Notes: generated from the sequence alone by a model not told the origin. Shown: positions 42,088 to 51,901, numbered from the stretch's first letter. The stretch is DNA of 64,000 nt from DASPKM01 sp035628135 (GCA_035628135.1 DASPKM010000010.1:62001-126000); one strand, 5' to 3'. A program made the numbers and translations.

Positions 42088-43533
42088 ATGAAGAAAAAAC
42101 CGAACACATCGCTTGAGCGTACCGACCTGTTTGCTGGAGTTTTTTTGAACTCCGCTGTCAACTGCATCGTGGTTATGGATGACGAGGGTTATATTCAAAA
42201 GATCAATGAAGCCTTCAAGACCACCTTCGGTTACTCCGATAATGATCTCATCGGAAAACATACGCGTGTTCTATTTACCGAGCATGACCAGAAGGCGCAA
42301 AGGCCGGAAATGGAATTGATACTGGTGAAGAAGCAGGGGTTTTCGACGGACCATAATTACACGATGCACAAAAAAGGCCATCGTATTTGGGTAAGCGGCG
42401 AGTCGATATGGATAGAAAGCCCGGAGTATGGCAACTGCATCGTCAAGATCATTCAGAATATCCACGCGCAAAAATTACAGGAAAAATTTCTGACAGAGGC
42501 CAATGAGTTTTCTCATACTATCCTGGAAAGCATAGAGGACGCATTGCTGGTAGTAAAGTCCGATTTGATGATACTTAGGGCCAACCAGGCATTTTACCGC
42601 ATGTTCGACCTGGCGCCGGGCACACTGGAAGGCACTTATCTTTCTGAAGGCGACCATATATTGAACACGAATTTCAAGCTGCAGCAAAAGCTTGAAAACA
42701 TAGAAGACACCATACAGCTCGCAAAGGAATTGGAATGGACCATTCCCGGCGGCGAAAAACGCATATTGCAATTGCGGTCCACCTTCCTGCACGAGCCACG
42801 CGGCGAAGAGAAAAGGATCTTACTGCTCTTTCACGACATTACCGAACAAAAAGCAACCGAACAGCAGCGCGAAGACCTGTTGAACCTTGTATCGCACGAA
42901 CTAAGAAACCCCATGTCTAACCTGGCGCTGGTACTGGAACTGCTTCCAGACTCGATTGCGAACAACAACACGCGGGAAATAGAAGAATACCTTAGCAAGG
43001 CCCATGTAAACCTTAAACGATTGAAGCAGGTAATAGAGGAGTTGCACGACTCAACACGCGCCGCAACCGGCCATCTTACAATACGCAAAACCACTTTTCA
43101 CCTTCCTGAATTGATCAGCGAAGCGGTAGACACCGTAAGGCTCTTGTATCCCAAGCACACCATCATTTATTCCGCACTTCCCGACCTTACCATTCGTGCA
43201 GACAGGTTCAGGCTGATACAGGTGCTGAATAATTATCTTACGAATGCCATCAAATATTCAGCCGGACCAGAACCCATCAAGCTGGAAGCTTCCGCTGAGG
43301 ACGGTGAACTCGTGGTCTCCATTACCGATGCAGGTCCCGGTATTCCATCCGATCAACTGCCCCACGTATTCAATAAATACTACCGCGGACAAAGCGCTGC
43401 TAAAGTGGAGGGCCTCGGATTAGGCTTGTATGTGTGCAAAGAAATAATTACTGCGCATGGCGGCCGCACCTGGGCAACCAGCGAGCAAGGCAAGGGCAGC
43501 AGCTTCTCGTTTTCGCTGCCGCTTGCCAATTAA
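42088..43533 (+). CDS. Cytoplasmic PAS-domain sensor histidine kinase
   Basis: 481 residues from the ATG at 42088 (a TTG at 42067 is an alternative). Two PAS domains: about 15-125 (NCIVVMDDEGYIQKINEAF) and 140-255. The dimerisation helix has the phosphorylated histidine H270 in LVSHELRNP. The ATPase domain has NYLTNAIKYSAG (N box), ITDAGPGIP (G1) and GLGLGLYVCKEI (G2). No membrane helix, so it senses a cytoplasmic signal. No response regulator is adjacent. Divergent from the esterase; the FUSC gene follows by 33 bases and may be co-transcribed. Confidence 0.9.
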   Translation: MKKKPNTSLERTDLFAGVFLNSAVNCIVVMDDEGYIQKINEAFKTTFGYSDNDLIGKHTRVLFTEHDQKAQRPEMELILVKKQGFSTDHNYTMHKKGHRIWVSGESIWIESPEYGNCIVKIIQNIHAQKLQEKFLTEANEFSHTILESIEDALLVVKSDLMILRANQAFYRMFDLAPGTLEGTYLSEGDHILNTNFKLQQKLENIEDTIQLAKELEWTIPGGEKRILQLRSTFLHEPRGEEKRILLLFHDITEQKATEQQREDLLNLVSHELRNPMSNLALVLELLPDSIANNNTREIEEYLSKAHVNLKRLKQVIEELHDSTRAATGHLTIRKTTFHLPELISEAVDTVRLLYPKHTIIYSALPDLTIRADRFRLIQVLNNYLTNAIKYSAGPEPIKLEASAEDGELVVSITDAGPGIPSDQLPHVFNKYYRGQSAAKVEGLGLGLYVCKEIITAHGGRTWATSEQGKGSSFSFSLPLAN

Positions 43534-43566
43534 CCATCGGCCAGGCCTTAGCTTTGTTCCCGGATT

Positions 43567-45783
43567 ATGGATTACAAACAGGAGTTACAAAAATTTATAA
43601 GCAGCCAGTACTTATATGCGGGATTACGCATAACCGCCGGCGTTATCATTCCCGCATTGGTACTGAACCAGTATGGGCTGTTGCCGACCATGATGGGCAT
43701 TCCGCTCGGCGTCTTATTCGTTAGCCTGGCAGACAGTCCCGGCCCCATCAGCAATCGTCGCAACGCCATGATGACAAGCATAGCATTCAATTTTATGGCA
43801 GTGGTGGTGGCCGGTTATAGCAGCGTCAGCCCTTTTATGATCTGCATGGAGATCATCGTGTTCGGGATGTTTTTTTCATTGATAGCAGTGTATGGCAACC
43901 GCGCAAACTCCATCGGGCTGATGGCGCTCATCGTTTTTATCCTTAACATCGACCGCACGCATCATTCCACTCCTTTGCTGCAAGGCATGTATATTACCAT
44001 TGGCGGGGCGTGGTACGCATTATTAAGCCTTACCCTCAACACATTAAGGCCGTACCGGCCCATACAGCAATTACTGGGTGAATGCATCATGGAAACCGCC
44101 GCTTACCTGCGCACCCGCTCGCTGTTTTACAGCAAAACGCGAGATGAAGAAAATATTTTTAAAGAATTGATGCAGCACCAGGTGAACATTCACAATCACC
44201 ATGATGCACTGCGCGAAATGCTCTTCACCACCCGCCGCATTTTGTCCGAGTCAACGCGCAAGGGCCGCGTGCTGATGATGTCGTTTCTCGATAGCATCGA
44301 CCTGCTGGAAAGGATCATGACGTCGCAGCAAGATTATACTTTGATGCACATGGAATTCGACGAGACCGGGATCTTAGATGAGCTAAAAGATAATATCACT
44401 GTGCTGGCCAACGAGCTGCACCATATCGGCCTCGCCATCCAGGGCGGCTATGCATACAAGTCTGCCAGCGACCTCGATAACCGCCTGCAACAAAGCATGG
44501 AAGCTTTTGCCGCTTTGAGAAAAACTTATCTGAAAGCAGACAATATCGAAGGCTTCATTAGCCTGCGGCATATATTGTACAGCCTCGAAGACATTACCGG
44601 CCGTATCAAACGCCTGCAGGCTTATACCACGTACGATTCCCGCATCAGCAAACAATATACAAGCGATGTGGAGGTTGAAAAGTTCGTTGCGCCGCAGGAG
44701 TTCGATATCAATTTGCTTACGGACAATCTTTCATTACAATCCGGCACGTTCCGTCACGCCGTGCGATTGACCGCCGCACTGCTGGCAGGCTACATCGTTT
44801 CATTATTATTTCCATTGGGACACGGGTATTGGATATTGCTTACCATTGCCGTGATCATGAAACCTGCCTATAGCATTACCCGCAGGCGCAACGTGCAACG
44901 GCTTACCGGAACATTCATCGGCGCAGCCGTAGGTTTTATCATATTGCTGCTGGTAAAAAACAATACCGCGCTGTTCTTCATTATGCTGGTGACCATGGTT
45001 ACTTCGTACAGCCTGCTGAAACTGGAATACACCGCCAGCAGCGCGGCGCTCACCGTTGCTGTTTTACTGATGTTCTATTTTGTTACGCCTTCTGACCTCA
45101 ACTCCATTCTTATCGATCGCATGATAGATACAGCCATCGGCTCCGCGCTCGCTTATATTGTTTCAACTTTTGTATTACCTGCATGGGAATATGAACAAAT
45201 CGAGCAATTCATACGGAAGGCCATCGAAGCAAACCGCCATTATTTTTTAACGGTAGCGCAATCGTTCACCGGCGCTGCCGCAGACGTTACCAGCTTTAAA
45301 ATGGCCCGGAAGGAAGCTTTTGTGGCGTTGGCCAACCTGTCAGACATCTTTCAGCGAATGCTCTCAGAGCCCAGTAGCCAACGGCCTCACCTGCCGCAGT
45401 ACCACCAGTTTGTCACTACCAGCCATACACTTACTTCACACATAGCGTCTTTGTCTTATTACGCTGCGCGTTTCGGCAGTACTTATGCGCAGGAAGCCTT
45501 TCGTCCAATGGTGAATGAAGTTTCCCGGCGTTTTAACCTTGCGCTGGCGGCCATGGATAACGTAAATGGGCAACCGTCGGACACCGGCCGCCTGCCCATA
45601 CATAAAAAAGTGCAACAATTGCTGGCACAGCGTAAAAAAGATATAACAGAAGGTATTGAAAGCGATGTGCAAACTGTGCGCAGGACATTGTCGGACCTTA
45701 AAACCATTACCGACCAATTCCAGTTAATACATGCTACCTTGGCGGACCAGGCTAAAGTATTGAACAAAATAAAGAATGATTAA
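43567..45783 (+). CDS. FUSC-family (YccS/YhfK-like) inner-membrane protein
   Basis: 738 residues. An N-terminal membrane block (about 15-160: ITAGVIIPALVLNQYGLLPT and ALIVFILNIDRTHH), a cytoplasmic domain (about 170-390) and a second membrane block (about 395-540: AALLAGYIVSLLFPLGHGYW) match YccS-type proteins. A helical tail follows. Related proteins are linked to efflux of aromatic acids or other solutes. Substrate unknown. Confidence 0.85.
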   Translation: MDYKQELQKFISSQYLYAGLRITAGVIIPALVLNQYGLLPTMMGIPLGVLFVSLADSPGPISNRRNAMMTSIAFNFMAVVVAGYSSVSPFMICMEIIVFGMFFSLIAVYGNRANSIGLMALIVFILNIDRTHHSTPLLQGMYITIGGAWYALLSLTLNTLRPYRPIQQLLGECIMETAAYLRTRSLFYSKTRDEENIFKELMQHQVNIHNHHDALREMLFTTRRILSESTRKGRVLMMSFLDSIDLLERIMTSQQDYTLMHMEFDETGILDELKDNITVLANELHHIGLAIQGGYAYKSASDLDNRLQQSMEAFAALRKTYLKADNIEGFISLRHILYSLEDITGRIKRLQAYTTYDSRISKQYTSDVEVEKFVAPQEFDINLLTDNLSLQSGTFRHAVRLTAALLAGYIVSLLFPLGHGYWILLTIAVIMKPAYSITRRRNVQRLTGTFIGAAVGFIILLLVKNNTALFFIMLVTMVTSYSLLKLEYTASSAALTVAVLLMFYFVTPSDLNSILIDRMIDTAIGSALAYIVSTFVLPAWEYEQIEQFIRKAIEANRHYFLTVAQSFTGAAADVTSFKMARKEAFVALANLSDIFQRMLSEPSSQRPHLPQYHQFVTTSHTLTSHIASLSYYAARFGSTYAQEAFRPMVNEVSRRFNLALAAMDNVNGQPSDTGRLPIHKKVQQLLAQRKKDITEGIESDVQTVRRTLSDLKTITDQFQLIHATLADQAKVLNKIKND

Positions 45784-45790
45784 TTGCTGA

Positions 45791-46024
45791 TCAATACAAC
45801 CACTTTTCCAGTTCATTCGTGAGGCAGTCTACCAGGCTGGAATGCCCTTCGGGCAGGCTTGTCCAGTCGTTAGGGTTTCTCCACAGCAGCAATACGCCGG
45901 GGAATTTATTCTTGTTACCCACAAATTTTTTTAAGGTTGCCTGGTAGAAATTATTGTTTACTTTTTGAACGTCATACATCGCTACTTCCTGGGTTTCGGG
46001 GGCAGGGGAACATAACACGGTCAT
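45791..46024 (-). CDS. Small hypothetical protein
   Basis: 77 residues: YDVQKVNNNFYQATLKKFVG and WRNPNDWTSLPEGHSSLVDC. Trp/Asn-rich, with no signal peptide and no recognised family. It is convergent with the FUSC gene (seven bases between stops). It is one of three small minus-strand genes between FUSC and leuS. Confidence 0.5.
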   Translation of the reverse strand: MTVLCSPAPETQEVAMYDVQKVNNNFYQATLKKFVGNKNKFPGVLLLWRNPNDWTSLPEGHSSLVDCLTNELEKWLY

Positions 46025-46050
46025 AACTTTAGAATTTCGAATTCATTAAT

Positions 46051-46203
46051 CTAATTGAGTCCGGCCTTTTTACTATTTTGATCGTCACCAAAAAAATATT
46101 GCACAATCTTATGCAGCGGATCTGCAGTATGCTCTCGCATGTAAGTAAGAATATTTTCCACGGTAATAGCCGCCTGTTCTCTCGTCATTCCCGTGTTAGA
46201 CAT
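46051..46203 (-). CDS. Very short hypothetical protein
   Basis: 50 residues from the ATG at 46203 (MSNTGMTREQAAITVENILT). The pattern, a helix with TREQA followed by ENILTYMREHTADPLHKIV, resembles small Bacteroidota proteins with a KxxAP-type helix pair, but not closely enough to name. The frame extends to 46317 (88 residues), but the extra residues look non-coding. Confidence 0.4.
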   Translation of the reverse strand: MSNTGMTREQAAITVENILTYMREHTADPLHKIVQYFFGDDQNSKKAGLN

Positions 46204-46413
46204 TATCAGGAAGATAATATCACTCACCGAGGTCCTGCTTATATCTGCTTTCTTTCTCACAACAACTCCTTTTACCGGTATAAAGAGAAAAACAATGCCA
46301 AATCGATATGGCATCAATAAAACCTGTTAACTATCGTTCAGATATAACAGCAGGTGTGGGAAGTGACGAATTTATTCATCAATCCGAGGTTGGATTTCTA
46401 CAGTGAAGCCGCT

Positions 46414-46671
46414 TTAATGCACCTTATGGTTGTGCTTTTCTATCTCGGAAATAATGGTTTCGAGGAAAACGGGCGGAACAGGATCGCGAGAAACCTGCAA
46501 GAAGCCGTCGTCCCGGTCTTCCAATACAATAGACGAAGGAATATCGCTGCGCGACTTAGTGGTAAGCACTGTAATATGATACTCTGTCCCGGAAGGATGC
46601 TGGAAATGATGCACGTTGGCACAAAAGAAGTACCCTTCATAAACAAAGCCGATCATGAAATTTTTGTTCAT
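46414..46671 (-). CDS. Small hypothetical protein
   Basis: 85 residues, no signal. Alternating strand pattern (MIGFVYEGYFFCANVHHF, HITVLTTKSRSDIPSSIV) and a C-terminal helix (FLETIISEIEKHNH). No family recognised. Third of the small minus-strand genes; the direction agrees with the two before it, with 210 bases to the next. Confidence 0.5.
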   Translation of the reverse strand: MNKNFMIGFVYEGYFFCANVHHFQHPSGTEYHITVLTTKSRSDIPSSIVLEDRDDGFLQVSRDPVPPVFLETIISEIEKHNHKVH

Positions 46672-46730
46672 AATTGATGCTTGGAATAACGATACTTGCT
46701 CTATGGAATCGGGAAGGTTTGAGAGAATGC

Positions 46731-46761
46731 AAAAATAAAAGAAGCCGGCGCGAAGCCGGCA
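46731..46761 (-). terminator. Rho-independent terminator after leuS
   Basis: On the minus strand GCCGGC, loop TTCGC, GCCGGC, then TTCTTTTATTTTT. It lies 47 bases beyond the leuS stop. Confidence 0.88.
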
Positions 46762-46807
46762 TAAATACTGTCAGATAACCAGAAGTTAACAAGGACAAAT
46801 TGTGCTG

Positions 46808-49606
46808 TCATACCACCACGTTCACCATCTTGTTTTTTACATAAATAATTTTTTTAGGAGGCTTTCCTTCCAGCCATTTCTGCACCACTGCGTTCGATAA
46901 CACTATTTGTTCCACTTCGGGCTGCGAAAGCTCCAGGCCCATATTGATCTGTGTCCTTAACTTCCCATTAATGGACACAGGGTAATCCTTGCTGCTTTCT
47001 ACAAGATATTGTTCGGAATAGCGCGGATACGATGCGTCCAGGATAGAATCCGTGTGGCCAAGCTGATGCCACAGTTCCTCGGTCACATGCGGCGCAAAGG
47101 GATTCAATAATATCAGCAGCGGCTCCAGCACGGCGAGCTTATGGCATCCCAGGTCGGTAAGCTCGTTTACGCAAACCATAAAGGCGCTTACCGCGGTATT
47201 CAGCGAAAACCGTTCAGTATCCTCCTCTACCTTTTTAATGGTGCGGTGCAATACCTTGAGCTCAGCGGCCGTAGGGGCATCATCGTTCCATACCTTGCCC
47301 TTCTGCTCATCGTAAAACAGGCGCCAGCATTTCCTGATAAAGCGGTACACGCCTTCGATGCCCTTGGTATCCCATGGCTTGCTCATTTCGATAGGGCCCA
47401 GGAACATTTCGTACATACGAAAAGTATCTGCGCCGTATTTGGCAACCACATCATCCGGGTTTACCACGTTGAAATAGCGCTTGCTCATTTTCTCCAGCCG
47501 GGTACCGCAAATAAATACTTGTCCTGCTTCATAAATAAATTCCGCGTTCTCATATTCTGCCCGCCATTTTCTGAACCGCTCCACGTCCAGCTCTACTCCA
47601 TTCACCATCGATACGTCTACGTGCAGCTCATCGGTTTCATATTTATCCTTCAATCCCGCCGATACAAAACGGTTAGTATTGCGTATGCGATACACTAATC
47701 TCGAGTCCCCTCCTATCTTTCCCTGGTTGATGAGTTTCTTAAAAGGCTCTTCAAAATTCAGGTAACCGAGGTCGTACAAAACTTTTATCCAAAGCCTTGC
47801 ATACAACAAATGCGCAACGGCGTGCTCGGCGCCGCCGATGTACACGTCAACCTGGCCCCAGTAATCCAATGCCTTGCGGTCGGCAAAAACGGTATCGTTG
47901 TGCGGGTCCGTATAACGCAGGAAGTACCAGGCCGCGCCTGCGTGGGTGGGCATGGTGTTCGTGTCTCTTTTCTCACGGTCGCTGATGTGTACCCATTCTG
48001 TCACATTAGCCAGCGGTCCCTCGCCGGTGCCGCTCGGCTTAAAATCGTCTGAAGGCGGCAGTTCCAATGGAAGGTCTTTCAATTCCATGGGGTAAGGGAT
48101 ATCGTCGCGGTATATTACAGGAAATGGCTCTCCCCAATAGCGTTGGCGGCTCCAGCCCGCATCTCTCATTTTATAGTTCACCTGCTGCTTGCCGATGCCC
48201 ATGTCCTCTACTTTCTTAATAACTGCGCCGATAGCATCGCGCATGACCATGCCGTTCAGGAAATCGCTGTTTTGCAAAACGGCATCCTTCGTAGGATTAG
48301 CCTCTTCGCCATTATAATGATCTCCGATGATATTGGTGATAGGAATATTGAAGTGCTTCGCGAATTTATGGTCGCGTTCGTCTCCGCAGGGCACGCCCAT
48401 AATGGCCCCGGTGCCATATCCTGCCAGCACATATTCGCTTATCCAGATGGGGATCTCCCTGCCATTGAGCGGATTTACCGCGTACGAGCCGGTGAAACAA
48501 CCCGTGATCTTTTTTACTTCGGCCATGCGTTCCAGGTCCGAGCGGCTTTGTACATACTGCAGGTACCGGTCTGCTTCTTCCTGCTGTGCGGCCGATATAA
48601 TATGCTGCACCATTTCATGCTCCGGCGCCACTACCATAAAATCAACCCCGAAAATGGTGTCGGGCCTGGTAGTGAACACGCGCATGCTGGTAACGATATT
48701 TTGTTCGCTCTTTACAGGAAAATCAATTTCCGCTCCCAGGCTCTTTCCGATCCAGTTGCGTTGAATTTCCTTAAGCGATTCACTGAAGTCTATTGCTTCC
48801 AATCCGCTCAGCAGCCGCTCCGCATATTCTGTAATGCGCAGGCTCCATTGGCGCATTTTTCGTTTTACCACGGGAAATCCGCCGCGCTCGCTTACGCCAT
48901 TCACCACTTCATCGTTTGCCAGCACCGTGCCCAGGCCCTCGCACCAGTTAACGTCGGTATAGGCCAGGTAGGCAAGGCGGTATTCCATTAATATGAGCTG
49001 CTTTGTTCTTTCATCAAAGGATTTCCATTCAGCGGCGGTAAAAGTTGCCGAGCCGCCGCCTGGCACCTGGAACTTAGCATTCGGCGTTTCGTAATTGGCA
49101 TTGCCTTCCTTTTCAAATATGCTAACCAGCACGGATATGCGCTCTGCCTGTTGTTTCTTCCGGTTGAACCAGCTATCGAACAATTGCAGGAATATCCATT
49201 GCGTCCATTTATAATACGAGGGATTGCAAGTGCGCACTTCCCTGCTCCAGTCGTAGCTGAAGCCGATATTGTCCAGCTGCCTGCGGAACGTGCGGATATT
49301 TTCTTCGGTAGATGTGGCGGGATGCACGCCATGATCGATTGCGTATTGCTCCGCGGGAAGCCCGAAAGCATCGTAACCCATCGGGTGCAATACATTAAAG
49401 CCCTTCAGGCGTTTGAATCGGGCATAAATATCACTGGCCACGTATCCCAACGGATGCCCTACATGCAATCCGGCCCCGCTTGGATAAGGGAACATATCCA
49501 ATACGTAGCATTTTGGCTTGCTGCTATCGTTGCTAACGGTGTAAACACCGCTTTTTTTCCACTGCTCCTGCCATTTTTTTTCTATCGCGCTAAAATTGTA
49601 CTCCAT
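46808..49606 (-). CDS. leuS: Leucyl-tRNA synthetase
   Basis: 932 residues. HIGH motif HVGH at residues 48-51, and KMSKR at about 706. The editing domain includes TTRPDTIFGV and GTGAIMGVPCGDERD. Two insertions seen in Bacteroidota enzymes are present: FEKEGNANYETPNAKF near residue 165 and a strand-rich segment just before KMSKR. The C-terminal domain ends normally. It charges tRNA-Leu and edits mischarged products. Single-gene unit with a terminator. Confidence 0.97.
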   Translation of the reverse strand: MEYNFSAIEKKWQEQWKKSGVYTVSNDSSKPKCYVLDMFPYPSGAGLHVGHPLGYVASDIYARFKRLKGFNVLHPMGYDAFGLPAEQYAIDHGVHPATSTEENIRTFRRQLDNIGFSYDWSREVRTCNPSYYKWTQWIFLQLFDSWFNRKKQQAERISVLVSIFEKEGNANYETPNAKFQVPGGGSATFTAAEWKSFDERTKQLILMEYRLAYLAYTDVNWCEGLGTVLANDEVVNGVSERGGFPVVKRKMRQWSLRITEYAERLLSGLEAIDFSESLKEIQRNWIGKSLGAEIDFPVKSEQNIVTSMRVFTTRPDTIFGVDFMVVAPEHEMVQHIISAAQQEEADRYLQYVQSRSDLERMAEVKKITGCFTGSYAVNPLNGREIPIWISEYVLAGYGTGAIMGVPCGDERDHKFAKHFNIPITNIIGDHYNGEEANPTKDAVLQNSDFLNGMVMRDAIGAVIKKVEDMGIGKQQVNYKMRDAGWSRQRYWGEPFPVIYRDDIPYPMELKDLPLELPPSDDFKPSGTGEGPLANVTEWVHISDREKRDTNTMPTHAGAAWYFLRYTDPHNDTVFADRKALDYWGQVDVYIGGAEHAVAHLLYARLWIKVLYDLGYLNFEEPFKKLINQGKIGGDSRLVYRIRNTNRFVSAGLKDKYETDELHVDVSMVNGVELDVERFRKWRAEYENAEFIYEAGQVFICGTRLEKMSKRYFNVVNPDDVVAKYGADTFRMYEMFLGPIEMSKPWDTKGIEGVYRFIRKCWRLFYDEQKGKVWNDDAPTAAELKVLHRTIKKVEEDTERFSLNTAVSAFMVCVNELTDLGCHKLAVLEPLLILLNPFAPHVTEELWHQLGHTDSILDASYPRYSEQYLVESSKDYPVSINGKLRTQINMGLELSQPEVEQIVLSNAVVQKWLEGKPPKKIIYVKNKMVNVVV

Positions 49607-49923
49607 AAGGCGAACACAAAACTTAAAAATTAAACATAAACCTTTAGCTACGTCACGGTTTCATTGTTGACTTTTTACTTTTTCACTTTTAATTTTAAAA
49701 GGGAAATAAAAACCGGGGTAGCGCGGTAATTGTGAAAGAAGCCTTAAAACCCAGGCAAACTTTCGGCTAATCAACCGCTGTTAAAATATCAGCCTGTTGC
49801 AATCGTTAGTGGAACAACAAAAATACGGATTTGAACGTATAGACTTGTAAATCCGCTATTTTTGCCCGGTTCCTTACCCCGGTAAGGAGTGCTTCGGACT
49901 AACCCATGTAAAATTTCTCGCTT
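49607..49923. other. 317-base region between leuS and ftsX
   Basis: Divergent promoter region. It holds a run of short ACTTTT-like units (49676-49700), a candidate ftsX promoter at 49830-49864 and a leader with a small palindrome (CCTTACC/GGTAAGG at 49872-49887). No small ORF or tRNA was found. Confidence 0.6.
49830..49864 (+). promoter_or_regulatory. Candidate promoter of ftsX
   Basis: TTTG at 49830-49833 and TATTTTTG at 49857-49864, 23 bases apart, match the Bacteroidota -33 and -7 elements. The leader to the ATG is 59 bases. Confidence 0.6.
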
Positions 49924-50796
49924 ATGCCTCAACCAGGAAGATTATCCGCCCGGCGGTCGAAACCTTCTTATGCCATGGCTATCATTGGAGTAGCCTTTGT
50001 GTTACTGATATTAGGGGTCCTGGGCTGGTTGCTTATCAATGCCAATAAACTGGGCCAGCATTTCAGGGAAAGCATCGAGGTACGGGTGTACCTCCGCGAA
50101 AATATTACCAGCAAAGACAGTACTGACCTGGTGCAATACGTTGCGAGCCAACCTTATGTAAAATCCTATGAGTTCGTTACCAAGGAACAAGCCCGCCAGA
50201 AATACCTGGAAGATGGTAACCAGGACTGGACCGGGGTATTGGACAATAACCCGTTGCCGGCCAGCATCAACTTCAGGATCAACAGCGACTACGCCATTGC
50301 CGATTCGCTTCAAAAGATACGGAACACGCTGCAACAAAACCTGGCCGTAAGCGATGTGCAATACCCCCAATCGCTGGTGGCCAACCTGAATAATATCATT
50401 CAAAAACTCACCATTGTAATGCTGGTAATAGCCATTGTCATTTGCATATTGGTGATCATACTTATCGATAATACCATACGCCTTGCCATGTTCAGCAACC
50501 GGTTCCTGATAAAAACCATGCAAATGGTGGGCGCTACGCGTTGGTTCATTGCACGGCCAATGGATATGAGGGCCGTTATAAATGGCGCCATCAGCGGGCT
50601 AATCGCCATCGCGGGCATCCTGCTGTTCATATTCTTTGCGGAAAGATGGTTGCCCGAAATAAAAGCCCTGCGCGACTACGGATCACTGGGCATTATGTTC
50701 CTGCTAATCATCCTGATCGGTATCGGTATTTCACTCGCCAGCACGCATCGCTCTGTGATAAAGTACCTGAAGATGAAGTTGGACGACCTGTACTAA
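49924..50796 (+). CDS. ftsX: Cell division ABC-type membrane protein FtsX
   Basis: 290 residues. One N-terminal membrane helix (about 17-40), a periplasmic domain starting IEVRVYLREN (50-165), and three C-terminal helices with the FtsX sequence TMQMVGATRWFIARPM between. With the ATPase FtsE (not here) it controls cell wall hydrolases at the septum. It leads ftsX-DUF3098-uppP. Confidence 0.93.
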   Translation: MPQPGRLSARRSKPSYAMAIIGVAFVLLILGVLGWLLINANKLGQHFRESIEVRVYLRENITSKDSTDLVQYVASQPYVKSYEFVTKEQARQKYLEDGNQDWTGVLDNNPLPASINFRINSDYAIADSLQKIRNTLQQNLAVSDVQYPQSLVANLNNIIQKLTIVMLVIAIVICILVIILIDNTIRLAMFSNRFLIKTMQMVGATRWFIARPMDMRAVINGAISGLIAIAGILLFIFFAERWLPEIKALRDYGSLGIMFLLIILIGIGISLASTHRSVIKYLKMKLDDLY

Positions 50797-50830
50797 AAGT
50801 ATTATCTTGCCCCGTCAAATTTTCAACAAC

Positions 50831-51088
50831 ATGAGCGATAAGAAAGAAATGGCGGCACGTAAGTCCAGCGCGCTATTCGGTAAAGAGAATTATAAATGGA
50901 TGGTAATAGGCCTGGTGATCATTATCCTCGGCATCGTGCTGATGATCGGTGGCAAAAGCGAAGACCCCAACCAGTTTAACCCGAAAGAAGTATACAGCTT
51001 CCAACGCATAACGCTGGCGCCTATCCTGATACTGATCGGATTGGGACTTGAAATATTCGCGATTTTTCGCAGGCCCGACAAAAAATAA
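50831..51088 (+). CDS. DUF3098 membrane protein
   Basis: 85 residues from the ATG at 50831; the frame extends eight codons upstream without a good start. Two membrane helices (MVIGLVIIILGIVLMIGG, and LAPILILIGLGLEIFAIF) joined by a short loop with GGKSEDPNQFNPKEVYSF. The family is found between ftsX and uppP in Bacteroidota. Its role is unknown, but the position suggests a division or wall function. Confidence 0.88.
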   Translation: MSDKKEMAARKSSALFGKENYKWMVIGLVIIILGIVLMIGGKSEDPNQFNPKEVYSFQRITLAPILILIGLGLEIFAIFRRPDKK

Positions 51089-51115
51089 TTAATAATTATT
51101 AATTAATAATTATTC
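51085..51115. repeat. AT-rich palindromic intergenic repeat, copy 3
   Basis: Positions 51091-51114 form a perfect 24-base palindrome of AATAATTATTAA type, between the DUF3098 stop and the TTG start of uppP. Confidence 0.7.
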
Positions 51116-51118
51116 TAC

Positions 51119-51901
51119 TTGACCCTTTTCGAAGCAATCATCATAGCAATCGTCGAAGGCGTTACCGAATTCCTGCCCATTTCATCCACCGGGCACATGA
51201 TCATTACCAGCTCATTGCTGGGCATCCACACCGATCCTTTCACCAAAACATTCGAGGTAGTCATACAACTCGGCGCCATCCTGGCGGTAGTAGTGTTGTA
51301 TTGGAAAAAGTTTTTCGATTTCAAACGCTGGCAATTTTATGTAAAGCTGATAGTGGCGGTGATCCCGGCGCTGGCGCTCGGCTTTTTATTTTCGAAAGAA
51401 ATCGACAGCATGCTGGAAAGCCCCACCACGGTGGCTGTGACCATGCTGCTGGGAGGCATATTCCTTTTATTCATCGACAAAGTATTCAAAGAACATCCTA
51501 TCGATAAAGAAGAAGATATTTCGTTCAGGCGCGCCTTTGTAATAGGTATCTGGCAATGCCTGGCCATGATACCGGGCGTTAGCCGCAGCGCATCGTCCAT
51601 TATCGGAGGCATGCAGCAAAAATTAACAAGGAGGCTGGCGGCAGAGTTTTCTTTTTTTCTCGCGGTGCCCACCATGCTTGCTGCAACGGGTTACAAGCTT
51701 ATCAAGGGATATGAAAGCATACAGGCCGAGCAGGTGAAGCTGCTGGTGGTCGGCAATGTAGTGGCCTTTATTGTCGCCATACTCGCCATTAAATTTTTTA
51801 TCGGCTTCCTGCAAAAGCATGGCTTCCGTTTGTTTGGCATTTATCGCATCGTTGCGGGAATTGTGTTGCTGGTGTTGATATGGCAGGGATATATAGGATA
51901 A
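51119..51901 (+). CDS. uppP: Undecaprenyl-diphosphatase UppP
   Basis: 260 residues, TTG start at 51119; the frame has a stop 12 bases upstream and no other start. Motifs: TEFLPISSTGHMII and PGVSRSASSIIGG, both active-site elements, with eight membrane helices. It recycles the lipid carrier of cell wall and polysaccharide synthesis. Follows DUF3098 in the order usual for Bacteroidota, but an MFS gene replaces the truB gene often found next. Confidence 0.95.
   Translation: MTLFEAIIIAIVEGVTEFLPISSTGHMIITSSLLGIHTDPFTKTFEVVIQLGAILAVVVLYWKKFFDFKRWQFYVKLIVAVIPALALGFLFSKEIDSMLESPTTVAVTMLLGGIFLLFIDKVFKEHPIDKEEDISFRRAFVIGIWQCLAMIPGVSRSASSIIGGMQQKLTRRLAAEFSFFLAVPTMLAATGYKLIKGYESIQAEQVKLLVVGNVVAFIVAILAIKFFIGFLQKHGFRLFGIYRIVAGIVLLVLIWQGYIG

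Noticed and set aside
49671..49700. ACTTTT-like units between leuS and ftsX, with a similar stretch at 56540-56600
   Set aside because: Low-complexity AT-rich runs; no defined arms or borders.
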